A stretch of DNA of 64,000 nucleotides. Source: Callorhinus ursinus (lineage: Eukaryota; Chordata; Mammalia; Carnivora; Otariidae). The notes below the pieces were generated by a model that was not told the origin of the DNA, did no database searches, and saw nothing but the letters and a program-made list of their open reading frames with translations. Positions 54,691 through 63,505 of the stretch are shown here, one piece after another. The position numbers were made by a program, and so were the translations under genes. How positions within the stretch are numbered: the stretch's first letter is position 1; every line of letters starts with the position of its first letter. The stretch spans positions 1,404,562 through 1,468,561 of the forward strand of contig NW_020312968.1 in the NCBI RefSeq assembly GCF_003265705.1, read 5' to 3'.

Positions 54691-55330
54691 AGGTCAGAGC
54701 AATGAAAACGAATGCCATTTTCTTGATGGCTTATGCAGAATTGCTGTAATTTGAAGCAAGCCTCCGAGGTCCTGCTTCTTCCCGGTCTCTTTCCCCCCAC
54801 CCCATCGCCCCCCCCCCGGCTGCTCCTGTACCCCCATCCCCTCCCGCGACCCCACCCCCGTCTCTTTCTTCTCCCTTTTCATACTGAATATATTGGGGCC
54901 CTGGCGGGCTGCCATTCTAACTGCGCATTAGAAATGGTAGAGTTTTCCTCTATCTGATTCTATAAAATGAGTTCACCAGAAGGTGCAGACCCAGCACATT
55001 CGTGGTTTTTCCTATAAATTACTTTAACACTGTGTCCAATCATATATATAATTTCAGATTTTCAATTTCAACTCACTGCTGTGTCAGCACAGACTCCACT
55101 GATATGTCTAACGTATTTAGCTTAAAATGAAACGGATGGCATTTCATTACCAGGAAGATAATATTTTTGAATATGTTTCCTGCATGGTGGGATCCATCAT
55201 TATTCTGCCATTTTATGTTCAGTGTGTGTAATAGCTTTTTAATGCTTTGACGTATTTTATTTATATATGTAATATTTTTCTAATACCATAGGACAGTTTA
55301 ACTCATTGGACACACTAGAAAATCTTAATT
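54690..55330. other. Candidate conserved non-coding DNA
   Basis: Unique, repeat-free sequence with no long frame apart from low-complexity. It includes a C-rich block at 54789-54865 and AT-rich, homeodomain-like motif-dense sequence at 55060-55280. Suggested only by composition and lack of repeats. Confidence 0.22.
54789..54865. repeat. C-rich polypyrimidine tract (G-quadruplex-capable on the minus strand)
   Basis: Several runs of four or more C separated by short spacers; the 73-74-codon frames on both strands over it are Pro-rich or Gly-rich shadows. Confidence 0.8.
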
Positions 55331-55690
55331 GAATGCTTTTAAATACTAGTGGGGCGGGGGGAAGGCTGAACAAATGGCCAATATTCTTATTTAAAATTTT
55401 GTCAGGAGTAACAAGAAAGGCACAAAAATTGTTCAGCCTTGTTCTTTTCCTTTACCTATTCTCTCTAACCTTCTCCCCATCCCCCACCCCCCACTCAGTA
55501 GTCTCCCCATAAATATACACACTTTGGAGAGGAAATAAAAAGATAAAGAAAGATCCCCTCATCCCCCAAGACTTAGGAGCTGTCAGGGTGAAAGCAAGGA
55601 ACACGAGAAATATTGAGCAAGCCCCAGTGTGAATGACAGGAGCACTCTCATTGGTAGAAGCTTCTGACAGTGCTGAAATCTTTAATACCA
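55331..55690. other. Unassigned DNA
   Basis: No recognised gene or repeat; a short C-rich run near 55475-55500. Confidence 0.4.
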
Positions 55691-55719
55691 GGTTCCCAGC
55701 TCTTTGACCAAAGTCATGG

Positions 55720-55850
55720 AATGTTTAAAAGGAGACTTTTTCTCAAAAGCTGCTTTTGCAAAGAAAATGCAAAGGAAAGTGTTTCGCTTTAAAAACTGGC
55801 AGGTAGCTGACTTCGCTGAAGGCATTTCAAATTAACAGGTAAGAGCCAGA
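55720..55850 (+). promoter_or_regulatory. Speculative TATA-like box and splice-donor-like site
   Basis: GTTTAAAAGG at about 55720-55730 resembles a TATA element. CAG|GTAAGAG at 55836-55844 is a near-ideal 5' splice site about 110 bases downstream. Both lie in repeat-free DNA. They could mark the first exon of an unrecognised transcript, but either motif can occur by chance. Confidence 0.15.
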
Positions 55851-56090
55851 GAGAGCACTTTCTTCTGGTTCTTTCCCCACATCTATCAAAGCAGCACCTG
55901 ACTCCTCCAAAGGAAAGATGTGGGAGTCAGTGTGGGAAAGGTGCTTCGCCTGCCTCGCTTCCAGTCAAAGCAGCTCAGTAAGTGGCCTGCTGATCCCAGG
56001 CACTGTACTGAGAGCCTAGTAAGGAAAGGACATGAGAATTAACATTTTCTTTGTAGAAGGAGCTCTGCCTTCCCAATATGTATGGACGCA
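55851..56090. other. Unassigned DNA
   Basis: No recognised gene or repeat. Confidence 0.4.
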
Positions 56091-56094
56091 TATA

Positions 56095-56172
56095 TGTTTC
56101 CTCCGGCTTTACTGAGGCATAACTGACAAATAAAATCGTGTATATTTGTCGTACATGAAAGTGTACAACATT
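56095..56172 (-). mobile_element. L1M 3' UTR fragment (antisense)
   Basis: TTTACTGAGGCATAACTGAC, AAATAAAATCGTGTATATTT and ATGAAAGTGTACAACATTGC are the antisense start of an ancient L1 3' UTR. Confidence 0.7.
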
Positions 56173-56234
56173 GCCTTTGCTGTTTTTAAAGTGCAGCCCC
56201 TAGTTCTCTAACTGCCGCTCTCCTAGGGAAGAGC

Positions 56235-56420
56235 AAATAGACATGAATTCTAATTCTAGGCCACCTCGGATCACATAGGGGACCCTGAGCCAGTTGCTGC
56301 AGTCCTCTGAGCCCTAGAACATGTATCTGTACAACAGAGCTACTCGTTTCTGCCCTGGAGGTCACTGCAACAATAAGACATGGTGCGTGGAGGCACCTAA
56401 CACAATCCATGGCTTACAGA
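56235..56420 (+). mobile_element. MIR SINE
   Basis: ACATGAATTCTAATTCTAGG, GACCCTGAGCCAGTTGCTGC, GTCCTCTGAGCCCTAGAACA, TGTATCTGTACAACAGAGCT, GGAGGTCACTGCAACAATAA follow MIR in sense. Confidence 0.75.
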
Positions 56421-56860
56421 GTAGACACACAATGACAATCATTTTTCTTATAATTAACAACTTGCTTTGTTGTTAAAAGTCATCCCATCTTTTCCCTTCT
56501 CTCTCGTTCCAATTCTCCCGTCTAAAACAGGAGACTCCAATCTGCATGCTGATAAAATAACCTCCTTCCTATAAATAAAAGTTGGCATAAAAGCACAAAC
56601 AATACAGTATTTCATTTATTCCAACAAAGCTCCCTTCGGAATGAAACTCTCCAAGTTTTGCCTGAGGATATTTTAAAGAGGCTTTTCTGGCTTTTTAGCT
56701 TTTTTTTTTTTTCTATGTTTGTTTACCAACTTTTTCTTAAAAGAGTAGAAAATTATAGCGTAAAACTCCTTAGAACAGAACCTGCCACTAACAATTCCTT
56801 GGATCAATGTACATACTTCAAAGTTCCTGTAATTTTTGTAGCTCTCAAAGAGTTGGTAAA
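56421..56860. other. Unassigned DNA
   Basis: No recognised gene or repeat. Confidence 0.4.
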
Positions 56861-56917
56861 ATTATTACTACAGTGACAATCATATAATAAATAAATGTAT
56901 CAAATTAACATGCACCT

Positions 56918-57085
56918 ATTTTTTGAGAGCGAGAGAGAGAGTTGCAAGCAGGGAGGGAGGGGCAGAGGGAGAGAGAGAATCCCAAGTAAGCACTCACCCA
57001 GCATGGAGCCTCAAGACACTGAGATCATGACCTGAGCTGAAATCAAGAGTCAGAAGCTTAACCGACTGAGCCACCCAGGTGCCCC
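56918..57085 (-). mobile_element. CAN-SINE (SINEC), antisense
   Basis: T-run, AGAATCCCAAGTAAGCACTC, GATCATGACCTGAGCTGAAA, GAGCCACCCAGGTGCCCC. Perfect 12-bp duplication TAACATGCACCT (56906-56917, 57086-57097). Inserted into an L1 3'-terminal fragment. Confidence 0.95.
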
Positions 57086-57136
57086 TAACATGCACCTCTT
57101 AAATTTACATGATGCTATATGTCAAATATATTTCAA
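57086..57136 (+). mobile_element. L1M 3'-terminal fragment (right piece)
   Basis: AAATTTACATGATGCTATAT, GTCAAATATATTTCAATAAA: terminal L1 sequence, separated from its left part (about 56870-56917) by the SINE. Confidence 0.6.
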
Positions 57137-57159
57137 TAAAGAAGAGGTGAGAAAACAAT

Positions 57160-57345
57160 ACTCTAGGAAAGGGGTGAGCACTTTCCTGTAAGGTAAGTAT
57201 TTTTGACTTTGTTGGCTCAATTCTGCCACTGTGCAAAAACAGATATAGAAAATACAGGAAGAAGGAACACCACCATGTTCCGATAAAACTTTATTCACAA
57301 AAACAGGCAGCTGGTGGCAGGCCTTAATTTACAGACTGACATCTG
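57160..57345. mobile_element. Nonautonomous DNA transposon remnant (hAT-like)
   Basis: AAAGGGGTGAGCACTTTCCT, GTAAGGTAAGTATTTTTGAC, TTTGTTGGCTCAATTCTGCC, ATGTTCCGATAAAACTTTAT, TCACAAAAACAGGCAGCTGG match the widespread element reading 'taaagggccagatagtaaatattttaggc...aataaaactttatttacaaaaacaggc'. Family name unsure. Confidence 0.7.
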
Positions 57346-57650
57346 ATCTAGGACATTAATATACCTAATTTTTGCATTTCTCAAAGACTAAAAGTCCCAA
57401 AGTATAGAATCACAAAATCAAGTGCAGAGAAAAGGAAATGTCAAAAATACAATTTAAGTTAGGTAAGGGATTTTAAGTCTCCAGTTATTGCATTCTGTAT
57501 CATCTATTATTCTAATATCTAACTGTTTTGATATTCACGGGTTTAGAGAAATTTGCTAAGAGGAAGTTTCAGTTTTTCACCCCAAGCCTCTATTATACAC
57601 AGCTCAAAGTTATCCTAATTTACTGATGACCAGGTTGGACAATTTTGTTC
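57346..57650. other. Unassigned DNA
   Basis: No recognised gene or repeat. Confidence 0.4.
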
Positions 57651-57654
57651 AAGA

Positions 57655-58080
57655 CAAAAAAATTCAACAAACTCCACTGAACAATCAGTATGTGCTAGAA
57701 ACTGGCAAAAAAGCAGGGAATAAATAAATAAAATCCACTTCCACACATTTAATTGTTTTAGGGGAGGAAAACAGTAGATCCTTAAACAGGTCAATAAAAA
57801 CACAAACTGATTTATATCAGTAAGTACTAATGACAATCAAAAAAGTTGGTGTGACAGAAAGGAATGGATCTAGGGACAAGGGGGAGTCCTGAGAGTGTGA
57901 CTTCTTTCAGGAGGGGGATGAAAGTGACTATGCTCAGCCCTCTGAAAAGCTAGAAATAACAATGCAAAAGTCATGAGCGAAAATAAAAGAGCTTAGCAAG
58001 TAGAAAGAAAAGCAAGGAAGCCAGTGTGGTTGGAACACAGGAAATGACAGAGTCACATGGGCAGTTATATTTTGTTCTCA
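57655..58080 (-). mobile_element. L2 LINE fragment (antisense)
   Basis: AATCAGTATGTGCTAGAAAC, GGGGAGGAAAACAGTAGATC, AGTACTAATGACAATCAAAA, AAGGAATGGATCTAGGGACA, and GTGACTTCTTTCAGGAGGGG resemble the antisense L2 3' region. Diverged. Confidence 0.55.
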
Positions 58081-58089
58081 TCAAAAGAA

Positions 58090-58700
58090 AAGTGTTTGCA
58101 CGGGTTAATTCCCAGTTACAATATCAAATGACAACTTTGAAGAAATCATCTTGAAGTGACTCTAGGAGCCTACTAGAAAACAAAAATCAAATTCCTAATT
58201 ACTTGGTTACAGGCCTCCTTCATGAACCCCATTTCTAAATTCCTGCTGTTCTAAAAAGAGGCAGAAAAATTTAGGTAGGCATGTGCAGATAAGCATTGCC
58301 TTATTTTGCACTGCTCTCTCAAGAACCAAAGCAGAAGCTATTTGATAATATTCCTCTTCAAAGTTATATAGCACTTTTCATCTAAGAATATCAGAGCACT
58401 CTGTCGCAATTAAATTATTAATCCTCATGACAACCCCATCAAGAAAGTATCTGCTTTATTATCAGTAAGAACACTTGGCATTTACATGCTCATCTTGAGG
58501 ATGCCACTCAATCATACACAGTTAATTAATGCATACAACACATTCAGAAGGCAGGTCAGCCTTCTCCGTCCCCAGTTACAGATAAAAAAAAACTGTTCCC
58601 AAAAGGATGAGGTATTTCTAACCAATTTATCCAAATAAGAATAGTATCAGAAATTGCTTGATGCCTTGATCATAGTTAAAAATCAATCACTTTTTGACTT
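58090..58700. other. Unassigned DNA, with a possible antisense MIR
   Basis: 58360-58465 (AATTATTAATCCTCATGACA, ACCCCATCAAGAAAGTATCT) may be antisense MIR; the rest has no recognised element. Confidence 0.4.
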
Positions 58701-59020
58701 CCCCCTCCCACAACTCACACACACAGCTCCACTCTGCCAAGCTGGCCAAGCAAGCACCCTGCCCCCCTACACTGCTCCACCATGGTCCTGCCAAAGCCAG
58801 CCCATACTTAAGAGCCCATACAGGGGACACCCCTTGACCACCTGCCTCTGGTGGCCAAAGGGGATTGCATTCTGGGCCCCATGTGTCTGAAACAATTGAA
58901 GAAACAGTTTGTGACAACCTACCATCCCCTGGGCCCTACATAGACAGCAGACTGAAACACATCCCCTAGCCTTCTGTGAATAAGGCCTATCTATTTAACT
59001 TGGAGTTTTGGCCAAAAGCC

Positions 59021-59078
59021 AAAAATGAACATAGCTTAAGAGGCCAATAAGACAACATCAAGAGAAATAAAATTTGCA
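59021..59078. repeat. 58-bp direct duplicate, copy 1 (in old L1 5' UTR)
   Basis: 53 of 58 bases identical to 60034-60091, all five differences being transitions. See the matching copy in ORF1. Confidence 0.85.
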
Positions 59079-59449
59079 GGCTTCAAATCTACCACACATC
59101 TGAGGGTGATGGAAGTGCTCTTGGGGAACACAGGCTGGGGACACGACCTCCAAGCCCTCACCTGGCCTTGCTACAGCTCATCAATACTCTCCTCCAAAAA
59201 AGAGCCCACACACCCATCCAAAGCCCTCCAGTTTTGCATCTCTCACGAACAGAACATTTCTTGATTGCTTGGTCTGGAGGCCAGCAGGGCATACAACTGC
59301 AGTCCTACAGGACTGATACATTTGCATACCTTAAAAGCTACTGTCTGAGGGTCTAGTTTCCAATTAGCCTGAAAATAATTTCAGTGCTAACCGAAATCCC
59401 TCTTCCTGGAATACTCACAAATCTCAGCATACACTCAATAACTAAGACC

Positions 59450-59452
<3 letters not shown>

Positions 59453-59481
<29 letters not shown>

Positions 59482-59508
59482 ATAGATAGATAGATAAATA
59501 AAAATCAA
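59453..59508. repeat. (TAAA)n(TAGA)n microsatellite
   Basis: About ten AAAT units followed by three GATA units; the minus-strand frame is an Ile/Tyr/Leu repeat. Confidence 0.96.
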
Positions 59509-59640
59509 CTTGCTTAGACAATCACAAAAGTTCAAGAGACAATTAAGAGCCAGGGCAAGGTTAAACAATAAGGTTCATCTCTTACATAAGGCCTCCAAGA
59601 CAGGGAGAGATATAGCTGTCTCAGCTAATACATAGAATGC

Positions 59641-60560
59641 ATAGAAACAAATACAGAGAGACAAGGAAAATGAGGAGAGAGGAATATGTTCCAAGCAAAA
59701 GAGATAGAACCCCAGAAAAAAACCTTAATGAAATGGTGATAAGTAATTTATAATATAAATTATGATAAAGAGTTCAAAGTAATGGTCTTAAAGATGCTCA
59801 CTGAACTTGGGGAAAAAAAAGGATGTACACATCAGAAACTTCAACAAAGAGACAGAAAACATAAGAAGGTACCCAAAAATGTCACAGAACTGAAGAATAA
59901 AAAACTGAACTGAAAAATTCATTAGAGGAGTTCAATAGCAGACTAGATAAAGCAGAGGAAAGAATCAGTAACCTGGAAGACAACATTGTGGAATAAACCA
60001 AAACAGAGCAACAAAAAGAAAAAAGAATTTTTAAAAATGAACATAGCCTAAGGGGTCAATGGGACAACATCAAGAGAAATAAAATTTGCATTATAGGGCT
60101 CCCAGAAGGAGAAGAAAGAGAGAGGCAGAAAACTTATTCCAAGAAGTAATAGCTGAAAACTTCCCTAACCTGGGTTAGGAAACAAACACCCATATCCAGG
60201 AAGCACAGAGACTTCCAAAGAAGATGAACCCAAAGAGACCCACACTAAGACACATAAAAATTAAAATGCCAAAAGTTAAAGATAAGGAGAGAATGTTAAA
60301 AGTGGCAAGAGAAAAACTGTTATATACAAGGGAAATCCTATAAGACTATCAGCAGACTTTTCAGCAGAAACTTTGCAGGCCAAAGGGGAGTGCTTTGATA
60401 TATTCAAAGCACTGAAAGGAAAATCTTCCAACCAAGAATACTCTACCCAGCAAGCTTATCATTCAGAACTGAAGACATTTTCCACACAAACAAAAGCTAA
60501 ATGAGATCATCAATCCTAAGCCAGCATTACAGAAAGTGTTAAAGGAACTTGTTTAAGCTG
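59641..60560 (+). pseudogene. Old LINE-1 ORF1 (degraded)
   Basis: ORF1p is the L1 RNA-binding chaperone: an N-terminal coiled coil, an RRM-like domain and a C-terminal domain. Here the nucleotide order is intact: an AGAAACTTCAACAAAGAGAC coiled-coil region near 59835, GGCTCCCAGAAGGAGAAGAA (RRM start) near 60098, and the C-terminal motif ... CAACCAAGAATACTCTACCC near 60428, ending with TAAAGGAACTTGTTTAAGCT near 60540. In-frame stops (e.g. TAA/TAG around 59750, 59995) and frame changes mean no protein longer than a few dozen residues can be made. It sits between the old L1 5' UTR and ORF2. Confidence 0.85.
60034..60091. repeat. 58-bp direct duplicate, copy 2 (in old L1 ORF1)
   Basis: Starts AAAAATGAACATAGC, ends AATAAAATTTGCA; partner of 59021-59078, same orientation, 1,013 bp apart. 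Confidence 0.85.
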
Positions 60561-61027
60561 AAAATAATGGGCACTAATTAGTAACACGAAAAAATATGAA
60601 AGTAAAAATCTCACTGGTAAAGGTAAATATATAGCAGAGGAAGTGGATTATTTATAAAGTTTATAAAATTTATAAAACAAAAGAGGTAGGAATACACATA
60701 ACTACAATAATTAGTTATGGGATACACAAAATAAGAAAATGTAAAATATGGTATCAAAAGCATAAAATGTGGAGGGTAGGATGTAAAAATGTAGAGTTTT
60801 AGAATGCTTTCAAATTTAGTATCAACTTAAAATATATTGTTATATAGAGAGACTATTAGAGATGAACTTCATGGTAACCACAAAGGAAAAACCCAGAGTA
60901 AATACTAAAAAGATAATGGGAAAGGAATCTAACATAACATTACAGAAAGTAATCAAACCACAATAGAAGAAAGGAACAGAGAGGAAATACAAAGACCAAA
61001 AACAACAAAATGGCAATAAGTACATAC
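60561..61027 (+). mobile_element. Old LINE-1 inter-ORF region
   Basis: AT-rich sequence between ORF1 and the ORF2 start, containing GGTAACCACAAAGGAAAAAC and AAACAACAAAATGGCAATAA. About 470 bases, longer than the spacer usual in modern L1s; consistent with older mammalian L1s. Confidence 0.7.
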
Positions 61028-61045
61028 CTACCAATAAATACTTTA

Positions 61046-61410
61046 TTCCCTTTTTTTAAATTTTTTTTATCGTTATGTTAATCACCATATATTACATCAT
61101 TAGTTTTTGATGTAGTGTTCCATGATTCATTGTTTGTGCATAACACCCAGTGCTCCACGCAGAACATGCCCTCTTTAATACCCATCACCAGGCTAACCCA
61201 TCCCCCACCCCCCTCCCCTCTAGAACCCTCAGTTTGTTTTTCAGAGTCCATCGTCTCTCATGGTTCATCTCCCCCTCCGACTTACTCTCCCTCATTCTTC
61301 CCCTCCTGCTAACTTTTTTTTTTCTTAACATACATTGCACTATTTGTTTCAGAAGTACAGATCTGTGATTCAACAGTCTTGCACAATTCACAGCGCTCAC
61401 CATAGCACAT
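61046..61410 (-). mobile_element. LINE-1 3' end insertion (antisense), perfect 18-bp target duplication
   Basis: T-rich start, GTTATGTTAATCACCATATA, ATCATTAGTTTTTGATGTAG, CACCCAGTGCTCCACGCAGA, GAACCCTCAGTTTGTTTTTC, AGATCTGTGATTCAACAGTC, CAGCGCTCACCATAGCACAT: the carnivore L1 3' UTR in reverse, 5'-truncated to 365 bases. Perfect duplication CTACCAATAAATACTTTA (61028-61045, 61411-61428). It sits at the very start of the older L1's ORF2. Confidence 0.97.
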
Positions 61411-61742
61411 CTACCAATAAATACTTTAAATGTACACGGACTAAATTCTCCAATCAAACAACACACAGAAGCTGAATGGATTAAAACACACACACAAGAT
61501 CCATCTACATGCTACCTACAAAAGACTCATTTCAGATATAAGAACAACACAAAGTGAAAGTGAAGGGATAGAAAAAGATGTTTCATGCAAATGGAAACCA
61601 AAGAAAGCTGAAGTAGCTATACTGACATTAGACCAAAAAAAAAAAAAAAAAAACTTTAAAATGAAGACTGTAATAAAAGACAAAGTAGTCATTACATAAT
61701 GATAAAGGGGTCAATCCAGCAAGAAGATAAAACATTTGTAAA
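61411..61742 (+). pseudogene. Old LINE-1 ORF2, endonuclease domain start (degraded)
   Basis: ACTAAATTCTCCAATCAAAC, GAAGCTGAATGGATTAAAAC, CATCTACATGCTACCTACAA, AAGACTCATTTCAGATATAA, AAGCTGAAGTAGCTATACTG, CAATCCAGCAAGAAGATAAA encode the L1 ORF2 N-terminal APE-like endonuclease (motif region NGLN, then the QETH region here Q-K-T-H, so the catalytic Glu is replaced by Lys). Frameshifts, an A-run at 61636-61653 and truncation by the younger L1 at about 61743 make it non-functional. Confidence 0.85.
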
Positions 61743-62900
61743 TGGAGGAGCAAGATGGAGGAGTAGGGGACCTAAATTTCGTCTGGTCCCAGGAATTCAG
61801 CTACATAGTTATCAAACCATTCAAAACACCTACAAACTCAACAGGAGATCGAAGGAAAAAATAGCAGCAATTCTATGAACAGAAAAGTGACCACTTTCTG
61901 GAAGGTAGGATATGCAAAGAACTGAATCTGAGATGATATTTGGGAATACAGATTGTGGGGGGAGAGAGCCTCCATCAGCCAGCTACCAGAAAGTGATAAA
62001 GAAAGCAGCAGAGAACAAAATCGGAACTTTTACAAGTCTGCTCCACTGCGGGACATCGCTCCAGTGGCTAAGTTGGGGGGTGAAATCCTCGCTGGGACAG
62101 TGTGGTCTCAGGACCCTCGGGGTCACAGAAAGAATGGCAGTGCATGAGTGTGGCAGAGCTCCCAGGTTTCGGAGCAGGGAAGCTGGCTACAAAGACGTTG
62201 ACAAGGAGTGGGCTCTCAGCTCGGGCTTGCCATAAACTGTGATCCGCGGCACAGTCAGGCCACTGCTCTGCCAGCAGGGACCCAACAAGCCACAGATCCG
62301 GGAGACTCCCCTTCTTCCCCCAGGAGGAGTGGCGCGGGAACCTGACACAGGAATCTCCTGGGTTTGGAGACTTCAAACAGGTCATGTACCAGAGATAGAA
62401 ACGCACTGTCACATGCCAGGTGAGCACGGAGTGCAGCCAGAGACCAGGGAGTCAGGAGTGACTGACTGCTTTTCTATGAGGGCTCACTGAGGAGTGGGGG
62501 TCCAGAGCTTTTGGCTCCTCCTGGACCAGAGATAGGGAGACCGCCATTTTCACTCTCATCCTCCAAAGCTGTACAGAAAGCTTTCAGGGAACAAAAGCTA
62601 CAGAGGGCACACCCGAACAGATTACTTAGCCCGGCCCCTGGCAAGGGCGATGCAATTCCACCTCAGGCGAAGACATTTGAGAAACCCTGCAGTGGGCCCC
62701 TCCCCGAGAAGATCAGCAAGAACAGACAGCCAAGACCAAGTTTACCAATCAATGAGAAGGGCAAAACCCCAGCGCTAGGGGAATACAGCACATAGAATTC
62801 ATGGCTCTTTTCCCATGATTCTTTAGTCTTTCAAAGTTAATTTTTTTAATTTTCTTTATTTTTTTTTTATTTTTCTTTAGTTGAATTTTTCTTCTTTCTT

Positions 62901-63118
62901 TTTCAACCAACATCTTATCAATTCCTTTTTTTAAAATCTTTTTTAATTGTCATTTTTACAATCATATTCTATCCCTTCATTGCATTTAACCTTATTTTTT
63001 GTATAAGTTTTTCTTCCTTTAAAATTTTGGGATACAGTTTCTTCTAACAGACCAAAATACACCCTAAATCTAGTGTATGATTTTATCCTAGTCTCCCACC
63101 GGATCACATTCTCTTTTC
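62901..63118. repeat. L1 5' UTR tandem unit 1 (~220 bp)
   Basis: TTTCAACCAACATCTTATCA to ATCACATTCTCTTTT; repeated at 63146-63370. Confidence 0.85.
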
Positions 63119-63141
63119 GTTGTTGTTGTTGTTGTTGTTGT
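63118..63141. repeat. (GTT)n microsatellite
   Basis: About eight uninterrupted TTG units between the two L1 5' UTR tandem units. Confidence 0.97.
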
Positions 63142-63145
63142 TCTT

Positions 63146-63370
63146 TTTTCAACCAAATTCTTATCTTATCAATTCCTTTTTTAAAATCTCCTTTAATTTT
63201 CATCTTTACAATCATACTCCATCCCTTCATCATATTTACCCTTATTTTTGTACACATATAAGTTTTTCTTTCTTTTAAATTTTGGGAGGCAGTTTCTTCT
63301 AACAGACCAAAAACACGCAAAATCTACTTTGTGGCTCTGATCTATTCACCAAACTGATCATATTCTTTTT
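63146..63370. repeat. L1 5' UTR tandem unit 2 (~220 bp)
   Basis: TTTTTCAACCAAATTCTTAT to GATCATATTCTTTT; same order of motifs as unit 1 (ACAATCATACTCCATCCC, TTTCTTCTAACAGACCAAAA). Confidence 0.85.
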
Positions 63371-63505
63371 TTTTTTTTTTCTTCCCCAACCCCCGCCCCC
63401 CTCGGTTTCAGGTCTCTTCTGATTTGTTTAGTGCATATTTTTCTGGGGTCATTGTGATCCTTTGAGCATCTTGTTCTCTCATCCATCTATGCTCTTCCAG
63501 ACAAA

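Larger units (their letters stand above)
58715..59640 (+). mobile_element. Old LINE-1 5' UTR
   Basis: ACACTGCTCCACCATGGTCC, GGTGGCCAAAGGGGATTGCA, TCTGGAGGCCAGCAGGGCAT, ACAACTGCAGTCCTACAGGA, GAGGGTCTAGTTTCCAATTA, AGGTTCATCTCTTACATAAG and ATAAGGCCTCCAAGACAGGG lead directly into ORF1 at about 59640. A (TAAA)n/(TAGA)n expansion at 59453-59505 interrupts it. Confidence 0.75.
61743..63505 (+). mobile_element. Younger carnivore LINE-1 5' UTR (internal promoter region)
   Basis: Begins GGAGGAGCAAGATGGAGGAG, typical of carnivore L1 5' ends (and containing the AAGATGG core expected for YY1 binding, which positions L1 transcription starts). A CpG-bearing GC-rich part follows (about 62040-62800), then a T-rich part with (GTT)n and two ~220-bp tandem units, then the ORF1 leader. 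Inserted into the old L1's ORF2. The element continues beyond the window, so its 3' end and target duplication are unseen. Open frames within (61912-62235, 62943-63320 and others) are not genes. Confidence 0.88.

Noticed and set aside
62068..62427. 119-codon minus-strand frame and several plus-strand frames in 61912-62795
   Set aside because: They fall in the GC-rich L1 5' UTR, where low stop frequency produces long frames on both strands.
62943..63320. 125-codon minus-strand frame with an internal repeat and poly-Gln
   Set aside because: The repeat is the duplicated L1 5' UTR unit and the Gln run is (GTT)n read in reverse; not a protein gene.
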